Made by a program: the position numbers and the translations under genes. From Hyaloscypha bicolor E (Eukaryota > Ascomycota > Leotiomycetes > Helotiales > Hyaloscyphaceae), in NCBI RefSeq assembly GCF_002865645.1, contig NW_020194693.1, positions 1,116,001-1,180,000 on the forward strand: 64,000 bases of DNA, given 5' to 3'. Below the pieces are notes generated by a model, which searched no databases, was not told where the DNA came from, and saw only the letters and a program-made list of their open reading frames with translations. Shown here piece by piece: positions 31,103 to 43,699 of the stretch (position 1 is the first letter of the stretch; every line of letters starts with the position of its first letter).

Positions 31103-32080
31103 ATTTGCCAAGGTTCAAGTCCAGTGCAGTTGAATGAGTGCTGTCAAGTCGAAGAGGAAGATATTTATATCTACGAGGGCTTGTACGTGGATCACTGCCT
31201 CCTTTGTCTAACGTAAGCACCTGTGCTTGAAGTCAGGGTTTAAAATTAGTGCATGCCTGCGGCTATACCGTCAGAACTCTGTCGGAATCATTTCTCCACA
31301 GACACAAGTCGCTTCGCAGATGTCACGAGATCTCGCAATAATTGACCAATAGTCGTGGTTGGACCCACTCCTAAGAGGCTCCCCCTGTCGGGAAATAGAC
31401 TCGCGGTGAACAGAGAAGTGCTCCTCATTTCAATATCCTCACGAGCCCCACTCAAATCTGGACCTTCATCTACGATAAGATTTCAATATACTTGAGCTTC
31501 CGGGATATTCAATGAGAGGAGCTTGTGATGTGCAATAACTCAGTTTAAATGAGTTATTCTATATTTGGAGAGGATTTATTTGTAATATCCAGCCTGACTG
31601 CGACGTGAGGAAATGAGCAGCTGTTTCTGTTCCCCAAAGTCTTGATTTACGGAAGGCCGTAAGCGTGTGATGTGCCAGCGCAGGTCGGAGGTCCGACACA
31701 TGGTATACAGTGCAGTGAAAAACCAGCATCAATACTCTAATTTAGCGCCGTTCACATCAAATTCACACCCCATGCTTTACTCACCTTACTTCCATTATTT
31801 ACTAAACAACTACGCTTCCAAATATAAATCTATTTTTATAAAGCAAAAGCGCATGCTCTAGTTACTTTATATTGTGACGGCGGAGCAGAGCAATGGACAT
31901 ATGGCACAAAGATCTCTTTTCCTGTCTTATAGAATCTAAAGCTAAGGAGAGAAGAAGAGAAGTGAGGTGTGGTAGTGGATAAGTAAGTAAGACTAAAACA
32001 ACTAAATCGCCGAGCTTGGTTTGAACCTTAGCTTGAAACCATGTCTGTATTAACCGTGTAACACCAGCCGTCACATATAT
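31103..32080. other. Intergenic border of the AT-rich block
   Basis: About 980 bp of normal composition passing into AT-rich DNA near 32080. No supported gene. The glycosyltransferase promoter lies at its left end. Confidence 0.5.
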
Positions 32081-33351
32081 TATAGGTTTTATTAGCCTTA
32101 TATATGTGAGTATTAAGTTATTAGAAAATCGAGAATTTTTTAGTTTTTGGTATTTATATATATATATATAAGTTCAAAGCTACTTAAAATCTATTTAAAA
32201 ATATAATTTTTAGGTCTTTAATTTATTACCTCTAAATTTTAATCCTATTATATTATATATAAAACTAGCTTTCTTTATATATAAAAGCTTTTAAATTAGA
32301 GAATAATAAATTATAAAGCTAAAATATAAAATTCTTATATATATATTTTTTATTCTTTTATAATTTTTAAGTTATTATATATAATCTTTTTTTAAGCAAG
32401 TTATATGTCTTTTAAAAAAAATAGCTTTTATAAAAGCTTTTATATATAATAAAAGCTAAGTACTTATTTTATTTATTTTACTTTTATATATTTAATTTAG
32501 TATATTAAAGAAATATTTAAACTATTTAAATTACTTAAATATATATTTATTATATTAGTAATAATTAATATAATAATTATATACTACTTAATATATATAA
32601 CTTCTAAATAATAAATTAAAGAAAAAAGAAATATATGAGGCTTATCTTAACTTTTATTTACTTTTAAATATAATATAGCCTTTTAAAGTAAGTTTAAAAC
32701 TAAAAACTAGCTTAAGGAACTCATATATAAAAATATATACTTATATATAATATACTATTTTAGTATATATTTAATAAGTATTAAATAAAGTATAAATAGA
32801 ACTTACTACTTTACTTTACTTTATTTATTTAATATAATTTTTCTTATATAATTTAATTTAAGTTTTTTGAATTCTTTTTTTATTTCTTATATTTCTATTA
32901 TATTACTTATAAAATAAAATAAAATAAACTATTTATATTATTTATTAATAATTAATTATTTTTTTTATTATTATAGTATAATAATTTTTATTTAAATATA
33001 ATTAAGGCTTTTATATCTTATATATAATAATTATATTAAATTTTAATTATAAATTTTCTTTTCCTTAATTTTCTTAGAAATTTGAAAGCCTCTTATTTAG
33101 TAATTCTCTTATCTAAAATATTATATATAATTCGGCTTTAATTACTTCTAAGAAATTTAATTTATTATATATTTATTAATCTTTATTAATATATATTATT
33201 CTTATAACCTTTTATATTAATTTTATTTATAACCTTAATTATTTATTGAAGTTATAGTATTTCTTTATTCCTTAACTTATATTAATAAAGCTTCTCTTAT
33301 TATTAGCTAGTACTAATATTAAGCTATATACTCTTTAGTTTTAATACTATT
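32081..33351. repeat. AT-rich, RIP-like decayed DNA
   Basis: Very low GC by eye, dominated by TpA and ApT steps, with stops in every frame. No element can be recognised. The change in composition is abrupt at about 32080. Confidence 0.7.
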
Positions 33352-34596
33352 ACGTATTATATATAAGCCATATATAGATTTATATATAGCTTCTTCCCTG
33401 CCTTTAGGGCACTATTATTTCTTACTATTATACTAATATATACTTATATTATTCCCATAGCTTCTTTAGGCCTTAATATAGTAGTAATGCCCTAAGATTT
33501 TCGACCTCTATATTAATATCTTAGTACTTTATATTCATAATTAATTTCTAAATTAATATCCTACCTATAAGATCTCGACCTCTATATTAATACCTTACGA
33601 GCTCTTAATTAAGTTCTTAACTTATATTTACGCTATTCTTTAGAATAGCCCCTATTCCTTCTATAAACCCTTTTATAAATACTTTTATAAGCCCTCTTTC
33701 TTCTTGCCTGCAAGTAGCGGATATTAGATATTTTAATTCGCAAGGTATAGATATAACGGGAAAGATAGTGATTTTTTTAGATATTTACGTATTTATAGAC
33801 ATACTCCTATATCTTATAGAGACTTAGTATAATAATATTTATATAGCTTTCCCTCTCTATCTTTATAATATAGCTCTCTTTTAGTATTTTACAGAGCTTA
33901 TATCCCTGGAATATTATCTTTTCTTATATATTCCTGTCTCTAAGCTTTGCGCTACTCTTATTTCATAATTTAAAACCCCTTTATAATTTGATAGCTTTAA
34001 TAATACTTAAATATAATAAATTACTCAAGCCCTTTACTAGATAGTCTTACGAAATATACCGACTTCTCCTTCCCCCTTTACTTCTGCTAATAAAGACGAA
34101 AAAGACGAAAATAAAGATAAAGAAAACAAAGATAAAGAAGATAAAAACGAAGAATAAGCCTCTTCTCCTGCTCTTATAACGAGCCCCTCTACCTCCGCTA
34201 ATAAAGACGAAGTAGATAAAGAATAACCCTTTACTCCTGCTCTTATAACGAGCCCCTTTATTCCTACTCTTATAAAGAGCTCTTTCCTTCCTCTCACTCT
34301 CGCTCTTTTTACGAGCTCCCTTCTTCTAACGAGCTCACTTCTTATAACGAGCTCTATTCGTTCCTCTTTCCTAGCTTATATTAAGGGGAAAATGGCCTAT
34401 TTAGACGGCGTGGGCTAGGCTTAACGGGAACGTTTCCTTCCTTTTGAGAGGGCATATCACGTGCTATATATAGGCTACATACAGATTTATATATAGCTTC
34501 TTTCCCGCCTTTAGGGCACTATTATTCCTTACTATTATACTAATATACACACTAATATATACCATATTATTCCCATAGCCCCTTTAGGCCTTAATA
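33352..34596. mobile_element. Probable small LTR element (TRIM-like) bounded by direct repeats
   Basis: A sequence of about 127-138 bp at 33352-33478 recurs in the same orientation at 34459-34596; both include GCCTTTAGGGCACTATTATT and ATTATTCCCATAGC. The spacing of 1.1 kb and lack of any reading frame suggest a non-autonomous terminal-repeat retroelement, with decay. The inside holds a paired GACCTCTATATTAATA motif (about 33507 and 33577) and a cluster of CTTATAACGAGC phrases at 34150-34370. Alternative: two independent copies of another repeat. Primer-binding and polypurine sites could not be identified. Confidence 0.5.
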
Positions 34597-34656
34597 AATA
34601 CCATTAATCAGGTCAATGTGGTCAGCTTGTTTATCTTGCAAAACATAGATCTGCTT

Positions 34657-35937
34657 TCATTTCGCCTCCTGATCTGGACATTTAATCATTTCAAAGGTTT
34701 CACACCGTTTACGCTTGTAGAGTTCTGTTTCAGATCCCTTCAAGCTGGCTTTCGAACGCTCTACTCGATCCAAGAATAGCCCAATCCTTCTATACTTATG
34801 GCCATCTTGCACCCCTAGGACCTTCAGTTAGTCACGTGGCGTTCTAGCGTGTTAAGCAAATGAATGTTGACATTGGGAGCAAAGGAAAGGCATGCGCTCC
34901 GTCGTTTGCGTTTTAGGGCCATTAATAAAAGCCTGGGTTCACTTACAGCACCTCAGGAATGCCACGTGATGGTTTCCATCTCTTCTATGAATAACGGGGA
35001 GGTTCAAAGCCAATCCCAGATTCGTCATCGAGTATGGCTGAAGCGTCGTGGTCCTCCATACAAAGTCTAGCCCCGACTCAGCAAAGTCTTTGGGGGAGTC
35101 TGCCAATAGACCACTAGTCCACCTTTTTGAGCGCCAGACGAAAATGGATTGATCTGTATTCGTTTGAATGATCTCAAGTTGGAGTCGCCGGAATGCTCTT
35201 TCTAGCCCCTCACCGTACAAGATGGGCATACTCACGCCGAAGAGGCCCATGAGTGCGTATGCAAGGTCTTCTTCTCGTGTTGTGAGTCGTTTGGCTGCCC
35301 ATGCCATCTTTTGAGCGGCCGGGACCACTTGTATATCCAACTCACCGCGAAGCACTTTCGCAGGGATGCCCGTGATTTCTGTAAGTGCCCCTGCAAAGAT
35401 CGCAGCATTGATTCTGGCTGTGGGAAGCTATAGAGCAGCTTGGGAAGAACTCCCCATTGTCGTTTTGAGCCCAATGGCTCCCCAATCACGTCCCAGAAAC
35501 TCAATATAATAGGGTGCAATCAGTTCCTGTAGAGTCCAACCCCTCGTAAACCAACGACTCTTTGACAGCGCCTCATTAATCTCGACAGTTTCAGATGATC
35601 CTTTGCCCGGAACGTCCTCAAGATAAGCATAGCAGACTTTCGATTCCTCATACCACCTGTACATGGAATTAATGGCCTCCGACAACTCAGCACTACTTTT
35701 CCTGTCGATACAGCATGTATCAATCCATACATATCGGTGACCATCCTGTAGGGCCTTCTCGCAACATTTCTGGACCTTGGTGTATCCTGCCTTCCCTTTT
35801 GCAGCCTTACGATCTTTGCGGATGTCCCGGAAGGTAACTTCGTTGTCGCCCCATGTGTGTGAGAGGATGGCATACGGTGGAATGCCTGCTCCTACGAAGT
35901 CTTTGAGCTCGAGAGTTGCTGTGTTCAAGAGCCACAT
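34657..35937 (-). pseudogene. HET-domain gene with one in-frame TAG stop
   Basis: HET domains act in fungal vegetative (allorecognition) incompatibility and can trigger cell death. Two exons: 35937-34947 and 34814-34657 (intron 34815-34946, GTAAGT..CCTAG), 383 codons. The family blocks are complete: PPYAILSHTWGDNEVTF, YVWIDTCCIDRKSSAELSEAINSM, RWFTRGWTLQELIAP, then LTTREEDLAYALMGLFGVSMPILYGEG, a typical NACHT-less HET companion motif. Codon 170 (35428-35430) is TAG, and the same frame continues smoothly on both sides, so this is a point change, not a frameshift. CAG to TAG is the change RIP would make. A reading-through or a polymorphic allele is possible. It sits in a normal-composition island between AT-rich blocks. 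Confidence 0.85.
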
Positions 35938-36400
35938 TTTTGAGAATCGTTAATAATGTTTAAGTTGTGCTTCATCCTGTCATGTTGATGAATGCTGATA
36001 GGTTCCGGGTAAAGTCCTACGCCACGTTTATCGATCACGCGAACCAGCTCTGCCCTACCAGACTACAGCCAACTGAATCTTCTTCATGATGGCTTGGGCT
36101 TCTCGAAGAACTTCAAGATCTCACAATCCGGCACAACAATCCGTCAAATCATGGGAAACATTATCTTTCTTCTTACCAGAAAGTCTTGCTTGGTTGAGTG
36201 TCATTTTGTCCTCAATAACACGTGTACAAATAGTTCAACCCTTTAATACAACATCAGATCCGGGACTAATTCTCGGAGAAACGGGGTTTGATTTAACTTT
36301 CAGATACTGTGCAGAGTCTCACGAAAGAATGAAATAGTCCCTATTGAATTCAGATTAACTCCAATTCTCCTGTAACGTAAAAAGAGATTACGCTTGAACT
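35938..36400. other. Upstream flank of the HET gene
   Basis: About 460 bp of normal composition, probably the HET promoter, ending at an abrupt AT-rich border near 36360-36420. No other gene seen. Confidence 0.5.
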
Positions 36401-36628
36401 AGGACCTCTAAAGCTTATTTCTACTAATACTAAAAGCTTACTTTACGTATATTATAGCTTAATTATTAAAGTTATATAAATAATTTATAAAAGAAATATT
36501 TATTAAATCTTAAAAAAAAACTCTTTATATGTTTTTTTTTAAGTCTTTAATTATTTCTTATTATTTAATATAAAGTTATATTTATATATAAAGCTGTATT
36601 TATATGCAGACTGTATATATATATAGAG

Positions 36629-36679
36629 CTATATTCACGTGCAAACTATATTCACGTGCAAACTATATTCACGTGCAGA
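36629..36679. repeat. 17-bp tandem repeat, three copies, each with CACGTG
   Basis: Units start at 36629, 36646 and 36663 and read CTATATTCACGTGCAAA. The GC-bearing CACGTG palindrome survives in each despite the surrounding AT decay. Confidence 0.85.
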
Positions 36680-39600
36680 GCTACATTTATTCCGAAAATA
36701 AATACTAATAGGGCATAGTATTTTTTTCTGCCGGTGTATATATATACCCTGCTAAAAAAAAATTGTAATTAGCTTTTCATATAGTATATATGATTCCATT
36801 ACTAAAAACACCCAAAAAAAGTATGCTTTTTATATTTAATCTTTGTCTTAAAGCTACTGGCTCGAAATGTCGGCTTCTTCTAAAGTACTATTTCTTTTTA
36901 GATTTTAATCCTTAAAGTATAGTAGTCTTGCTTAGGTTTAGTTAGGTAATCTGTACTTTTTCCAAAAATCTCTTATTTTCGTATTTATAACCTTCTATAA
37001 ATTTTATATTAATATTAGATATCTACTTATACTAACCCTAGGCTTTTATATTTGTTTCTAGCTTTCTACTTCTTATATAGTAAAAGGTATAGTAGTCTCG
37101 CTTATAGGGAATATAGTAAAGGCTTTTTCCCAAGACGCTACCCTCTTTAAGTAGGGCTTTGCTAATACTATAGTATAATGCCGAAAACTATAGTTGCTTA
37201 GTATTAAGTAGAAGCTTGGTTTTAAAGAAGCAGAATACTAATTTCAACTCCCTAGTAAAGGTTTGGAATAATGCTCTAGAGCCTGAACTGAAGTGGAATA
37301 GGGCTTCTTATAAGTAGCCTGTTACTAGCTGCCCCTGCCCCCGAAGGAGATAGGCAGAGGAGTATAATGAATTAATTATAGAGGTTAGTAACTAATCTTA
37401 GGGTAATAGAAAAGTATATACCTGAATAGCTAGAAATTTGAGTATATTTCTGCCTATTAACTATAGTTTTAGGTATTTTACTATAGTATTAGTAATTTTT
37501 TTTAAGTATACCTTTTATTAATATTTTATTTACTAATATAAGTATATTTTCTTCTATAAATATAGTACTTTATATTTCTAAACTAATTAGGGTTTATATA
37601 GGTTTTCCTTTATATTATTAAATTATTATTTTAGCCTACTAAATACCTAATAATTGAGCTTGAATTAAAATTAGTATTCTAATTACCTTAATTATAAATT
37701 TGTCTTAAATTCTACCTCTTTTTTAAGTAAAGCTACTGGTAGCTTTCTTAATAAAGAAAGTAGATTCTATATAATCGGAAATCTATACTAATATTAAGGA
37801 GGTTATATCTAAAATACTTTATAAAAGTAGAGGCCTCCTAAATTAAATATTATTAATTAGAAATCTAAGAGAAACCTTATAAATAGGGTATTTCTTTATA
37901 TAATTTAATCTTAAATATTAATCTGGTAAAATATATAATCTTATATTATTTTCTGATATAAAGGGCTATTTTAAGTATAAATATACTTATTATAAATAAG
38001 CTTTTCTTTAAATTCTTATATAGAGAGCTATTAATTAAACTCTTATATCTTATAAAGGTTCTTTATTATTAAAATATAAGAGCTAGTTAATACTTTACTT
38101 TCTATAGCCTAATTTTTATTAGTAATAAATTAAATAAAGTTATATTATTAGAAATAAGAATTTACCTTAAGCTTATTTAAAGCTTTTATATATATTTTGA
38201 AATAGTTAGTAATAATAAGAAATTTCCTTATTACTTTTCTATTCTATAGACTTGAATTTATTTAGAACTATTATAATACTAAAAATATATAGAAATAAAC
38301 TAAAAGCTTACTATAGTTTTTATTTTTAAGATATATAAATAAATAATAATATAATTTCTTATTTCTAATAAGTTAAGAAGTTTCTTTAGTTATAATAAGC
38401 CTTTTATTTAGTAAATAGACTTAATTTACTTATAGATATATTATAGATATTTAGATAAAGTATTATTAAAGTTATTTTTACCTTATTAGAAATATCTAGT
38501 AATAATAAAAGTTATAAATTACTTATAAAATCTAAAAAATGATTATTAGTAATAATTTTTTTAGAGGAAATTAGTACTAATAAGGTATAAGCTTTTAAAG
38601 TTTATAATATAAGAATAGATTTAGAAGTCTTAATAATCTGTTTTATTCTTTTTTTAAAGTTAATATTTTTTTAAAAATAAGCTTAATACTTATTACTAGT
38701 AAGCTATTCTTTTATTATAGTAATATTATCTTGTTTATTAAAGTTATAATCTATTTTCTTAGCTATATTAAAGAAATTATCTATAGCTTCTATTTTAAAA
38801 TTTCTTAGTATAAATAAAATCTTTATTTAGTTAATAGGCTCTTTTAGTAAGCTTCTTATAAAAGGCTATAAGAATTATATATACTAGTATAAGTTAGAGA
38901 GATTTTATTATATTATATATTTAATTATTTCTTCTAAAATATCTAGAAATACTTAAGCTAATAATAAAGTTATATAAAAGTAAATATATAATTATATAAA
39001 TTAGAATAGTTTTAATAGTTTAGTTTACTAATTAATAAGAATCCTATATATTTAATTAATTATTTATTAATTAATTATCTATTAAGTAGCTTCTTTATTT
39101 TCTTTATTACTAATCTTTATATTATTTTTCTAAATATATATATATATTTTTTTTCGAGAATATCTTTTATTATATTTTTAAGTAGTATTTTCTAATAAAG
39201 AATATATAGCTATTTATATATAATACTTTCTAATAAAGAATATATAGCTATTTATATATAGTATATTCTAGTTAAGAAATAAAGTATATTTAATCTAGCT
39301 ATTTCTTTATTACTTTATTAGTTATATTTATTTTTTATTTCTTTATTTCTTTCTTTTAGATAGAATTATTTTCTAAAATAGAATTATTTTATAATACTAG
39401 ATTAGCCAGAATTCTATAATTTTAGTTTACTAATTTATAATAATAAACTAAGTATTTTCTGCTTTTTTTATAATATTTATAGTATTTTATATTATAAACT
39501 CCGGTATATTTATAAGAAATAAATTTTCTTTTAGTAATAGAAGTATATTTAGTAGCCTTAGCTATTTTTATAAGAGATAGCTTAGTTTTAGAATTATAAA

Positions 39601-40788
39601 CTTTAATCTTATTAGTAACTAATTTTATAATTCTTATAAATTCTATTACCGGAAATATCTTTTTTATAATATTCTATTAAGTTTATATTTTATAATAATT
39701 TTTATAAGAGATAAATATAATTTTTTTAAAGATTTTTTTTATATTAGTTAAAATATAGGAATTTTTTAGAAACTTTAATACTATAATATTACCTATAGTA
39801 AACTATTTAATAACTTTATTTTTAGAAAATCTAGTTATTTTTCTTGAATTTATTTAGTTATTATTAGAATTTCTTTATTTAGTAATTCTATTCTCTATAG
39901 ATATATTTTAAGAGATACTATTATTACTAATATAGAAAGGTACTTAACTAGACTAGATACTAGAAAGTAATACTAAGACTTTTTTTTAGTAGAAAACCTG
40001 ATCTTTTAGAAGCCCTGAAATATTAATAGCTTTATAGTTAGAATTAGTATAATTAAATTAATTTCCGGAAATTAGTAAAAAGAGCTTAGTTTTTATAATA
40101 CTTTTAAAAAAGAGAAGTATATTAGCTAATAGAATTATATAGTTATAAAATCTCAGACTAGTAAAAGCAAGTTAGGTATATATAATTGGCTTTTTAATTA
40201 AATATTATATTACTAATTCTACTATACTTTTAAAGGCTTTTAATTAGATAATAATAGTTTAAAGCTTGTTTTAATTAAGCTATTTAGAAGTAATTACTAG
40301 TAATAAAGAAGTATTTATTAGTATAGGCTTTATTTTAATAGAAATTGTTTTTTAGGTAGTTTAGAATACTAATATATTAAAAGCTATAGGAAAAGGTATT
40401 ATATAAGATACTTGTAATATAGGTAATAGTACTTTTAGTAAAGAGACTAAAAGATTTAGTTATTTTTCTCTAGCTAGGTTTTATAGAATAGAAGCTCTAA
40501 TATTAAGGTATTTACTAAGCTTTTAGAATTCAGCTAGTAGCTCTTTATTTTTCTTTTTCTTAAATTTCTTAGATAAGCTTTTTTTAGTAATAAGTTCTCT
40601 ATTTTTAGAAATAATTCTTTCTATTTTATATTTCTTTTAAATAGTAAAATAAATAAGTAATATCTTTTATATAAAAGTAGCCTTAAAAGTAATATATATA
40701 TAGGCTATTTTAAAACTACTATTATAGTTATTAGTATTTTTTATAAGACTTATATACTAAAATATAAAGTTATTATTTTTTATTTATT

Positions 40789-40886
40789 ATAATATTATTA
40801 TTATAATATTATTATTATAATATTATTATTATAATATTATTATTATAATATTATTATTATAATATTATTATTATAATATTATAATT
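40789..40886. repeat. 14-bp AT microsatellite, seven copies
   Basis: The unit ATAATATTATTATT begins at 40789, 40803, 40817, 40831, 40845, 40859 and 40873 with no variation, so it is probably young compared with its surroundings. Confidence 0.9.
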
Positions 40887-41090
40887 AGACTATATTTTAA
40901 GTTTCTAGATATTAAAAGCAGATAAATAACTAGAGATTAACCTAATATTATAGTAATAGAAGAGAAATAAGTAAATTATTTCTATTTAATAATAAAATTA
41001 ATTCTTATCTTTAAACTTTTTATTATTATTATATTAAATACTTTTTATTAAATAAAAAGCTATAATTTATAAAATAAGATATTTTATATA

Positions 41091-41396
41091 TAATATATAT
41101 AGGGTTGCATGTGACTTAAGGGCATGTAATGAACCTCGGATATTGCGAGTATTAATTAAGGAATTTAGTAGCCCTTTAATATTCTAACTAATTACTATTT
41201 ATATTATATATATTAGGCTTATAAATTACTAATTATATATATGCTATTAGGGCCTCCTATTTAGAGGGGGCTTCCCTGGATCTTATAAGAGAGATAGAGA
41301 TTAGTTCTATACTAAATTTAATATTATGGTTTTATAATATACTAATTTATTTTATTATTTTATTACCTATTAATAAATACCTTATAAGCTAATCTC
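41091..41396 (+). repeat. Left LTR of the Ty3/Gypsy element
   Basis: About 306 bp, matching the right LTR along its length with transitions mostly C/T and G/A (for example GCATGTGAC against ATACGTGAC). It ends near AATAAATACCTTATA. Confidence 0.82.
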
Positions 41397-41479
41397 TTTA
41401 CCCTTAAAGGAGGTAGTTTAATAAGTAATTATATCTCGAAATCTGCGAAATATATGATTTCTCACCAAAGCTATTCCTA

Positions 41480-42890
41480 TAAAGGAAGTCAAATAGATTA
41501 ATCCTAATGCGGGTAATAGTAAAGGCTTGTTTAATACTTTTAATAGGGCTTTTCAGGAGCTTCCGAGAGCTAGTAATAATAACGTAAATAATTCCGGTAA
41601 TAATTAAGATACCGAGATTAATGCCCGAGTCACTATTATTTAAGCTATGGAATAGGGCTTATATACTAAAGTCAAAGCGCTTTAATAAAAGCAAGAATTA
41701 GTAAATATAATTAACTAATATATCCTATAATTAGAGTAATATAAAAGTACTCTTAAAAATACCTTATGGTTTACTATATCTCGTGGAAACTCTATTTATA
41801 AGTTCACTTTCTCTTTTTTAGTAATTCTTACTAGGGAACTTCCTGAAATAGGATTAGAACTTATCCCCTTTCCTAATATAATAAGCTTTGAGAGTAATCT
41901 TAATACTATTTATTAGGAGTTATTATATAATGTTCTGAAAATGTATTTAGACTAAGAGAAGCTTCTTAAGATCCAGATACCTGACTTATATTATAGAAAG
42001 TTTTTTAAGAAATAGAGAATATTTATGTTTTTCTAGGAGGCGGTTTTTAGGACCTAACCTTAAACTTATAATAGATATTTTTCTAGAATTAACTTTATTA
42101 TAAGTGCCCTTAGAAACAAATCTTATAATACTTGGGAAGCTATAATAAAGTAAAGCCTATTATTATATGAGGTTTATTAGGAGTAATTTAAGGCTTACTT
42201 AGCTAATATACTTTAAGTACCTTAAACCCGTTAATAAGATATCTTTAAGAAATTCCGAGATCTTTATTAGAAGAATAGCGAGATAGTTACCGAGTTATAT
42301 ACTTAAATAATTAGTCTTAAAGTTAACTAGGACTTATGCCCTAAGAGGAATCGGGTCCGGACTCTTAATATTACTTTATCTAACTATAAGACTTATTAGA
42401 TACTTGTATTTATTTTCTTAGGAAGTGAGGTAGTATCTATTTCTAAGTAGCTTAAGAAAGCTTAGAAAGCAGAATATATTACTTATCCTAAATTAAGGAA
42501 AGTAAAGGCGGGAAAGTCTAGTAAGAGTAATTCTGTTTCTAAGAACTCTAACTTAGCGAATTCTGATTTATAAGGCTATTAAAAAAGAAAGAATAAGTTC
42601 CGAAAATTACGTAAGAAATCCTTAGGTAGTGCTTTGGTTTCTTTAAGGCCTTAATAAAGTACTAGTTTTACTTTAGGTATAGTTTATTAAACTTGTAAAT
42701 AGAAAGAATATTTCTTAGGAAGTATAAAGTATTCTAAGTATATTAAATAGGCTTAATAAAACCCTAATAAGGCTAAAATTATAAAAGAATTAAGGTATTT
42801 ATAGAAGTAGGTTAATACTATTATTATAAAAAAGTACTTTAGAGAAAACTTTCCTAAGAAATAGGGAAAAAAGAAGGCCAAATCTTAAAT
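41480..42890 (+). pseudogene. Decayed gag of the Ty3/Gypsy element
   Basis: Reading across stops gives capsid-like text around 41990-42330 (RYFSRINFIISALRN, then FKAYLANIL and KKFRDLYQKNSEIVTELYTQI) followed by a basic Ser/Lys-rich part and, near 42680, a CK-x-KEYFLGS stretch that may be a lost zinc knuckle. No intact frame remains. Confidence 0.65.
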
Positions 42891-43699
42891 ATTAATAATT
42901 TTGGCTATAATAAAAAAGGTATATTACTTTATATAATTATTTAAGTAAGATTAATATAACTAGAAGTAGGTACCTTAGAAATATATAGCAAACTTAGTAA
43001 TACTAGGTTAGACTATAATTTTCTTAATAATAATTAGACTTAAAGCTAAGGCTTTATTATTTTAGCTAAATATAATTAAGAATTTATAACCTTTTATAGA
43101 AATAGATTTAAGGTCTATTAAGCTTATAATCTTAAGGTATTTATTATAGATAATTATAGTAAAATGCGTTCTTTTAAGCTCCGGTTTTATGAGTATAAGA
43201 ATATTAGCTTTTATAGCCTTATTTTTGGTATGGAATTTTATAAAGTAACTCTTATATAATATATAGATTATATTAAGAAATAATAGATATATATACTTAT
43301 ATGGCCTAATAATATTGAGATCCTAATACTAAAAGAATTTAGTAAGGAGCTTAACTAGTACCCTGAGCTAGTATCTTAAGTCTTATTCTTAACTAAAGGC
43401 AAATATAACTATTTTAGATAATAGGCTTTATATATTTATAATAGTTATTAGATCTCTACTTTATTATATGGTTTTAGTAATATTAAATAAGAGTTTTTAA
43501 CGTGGCAAATTAATACTTTCCGGAAAGGGGCCTTAGAAGTACTTATCTATTTCCGGAATAATAAATACGAAGACTTCTTAGAGGTTTTTAATTCTAATAA
43601 AGCTTCGGAACTTCCTAATCTTAGTGGTATTAAATACTTTATTAATATAGATAATACGGTTCTATATGGGCCTTTATATAATTTATTAGAGATCTAACT

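Larger units (their letters stand above)
36401..41090. repeat. AT-rich, RIP-like decayed repeats, unclassified
   Basis: 4.7 kb dominated by A and T with stops in all frames. A less mutated patch at 37190-37400 keeps words such as CTGCCCCTGCCCCCGAAGG. I could not place any domain. Older transposon copies are the likely content. Confidence 0.65.

Noticed and set aside
34037..34297. 86-codon minus-strand frame with repeated Leu/Ser peptide
   Set aside because: It follows from the CTTATAACGAGC repeat cluster in decayed DNA; no homology pattern or start context.
40789..40886. CRISPR-like array
   Set aside because: The 14-bp repeats are contiguous with no spacers; a plain microsatellite in a eukaryotic genome.
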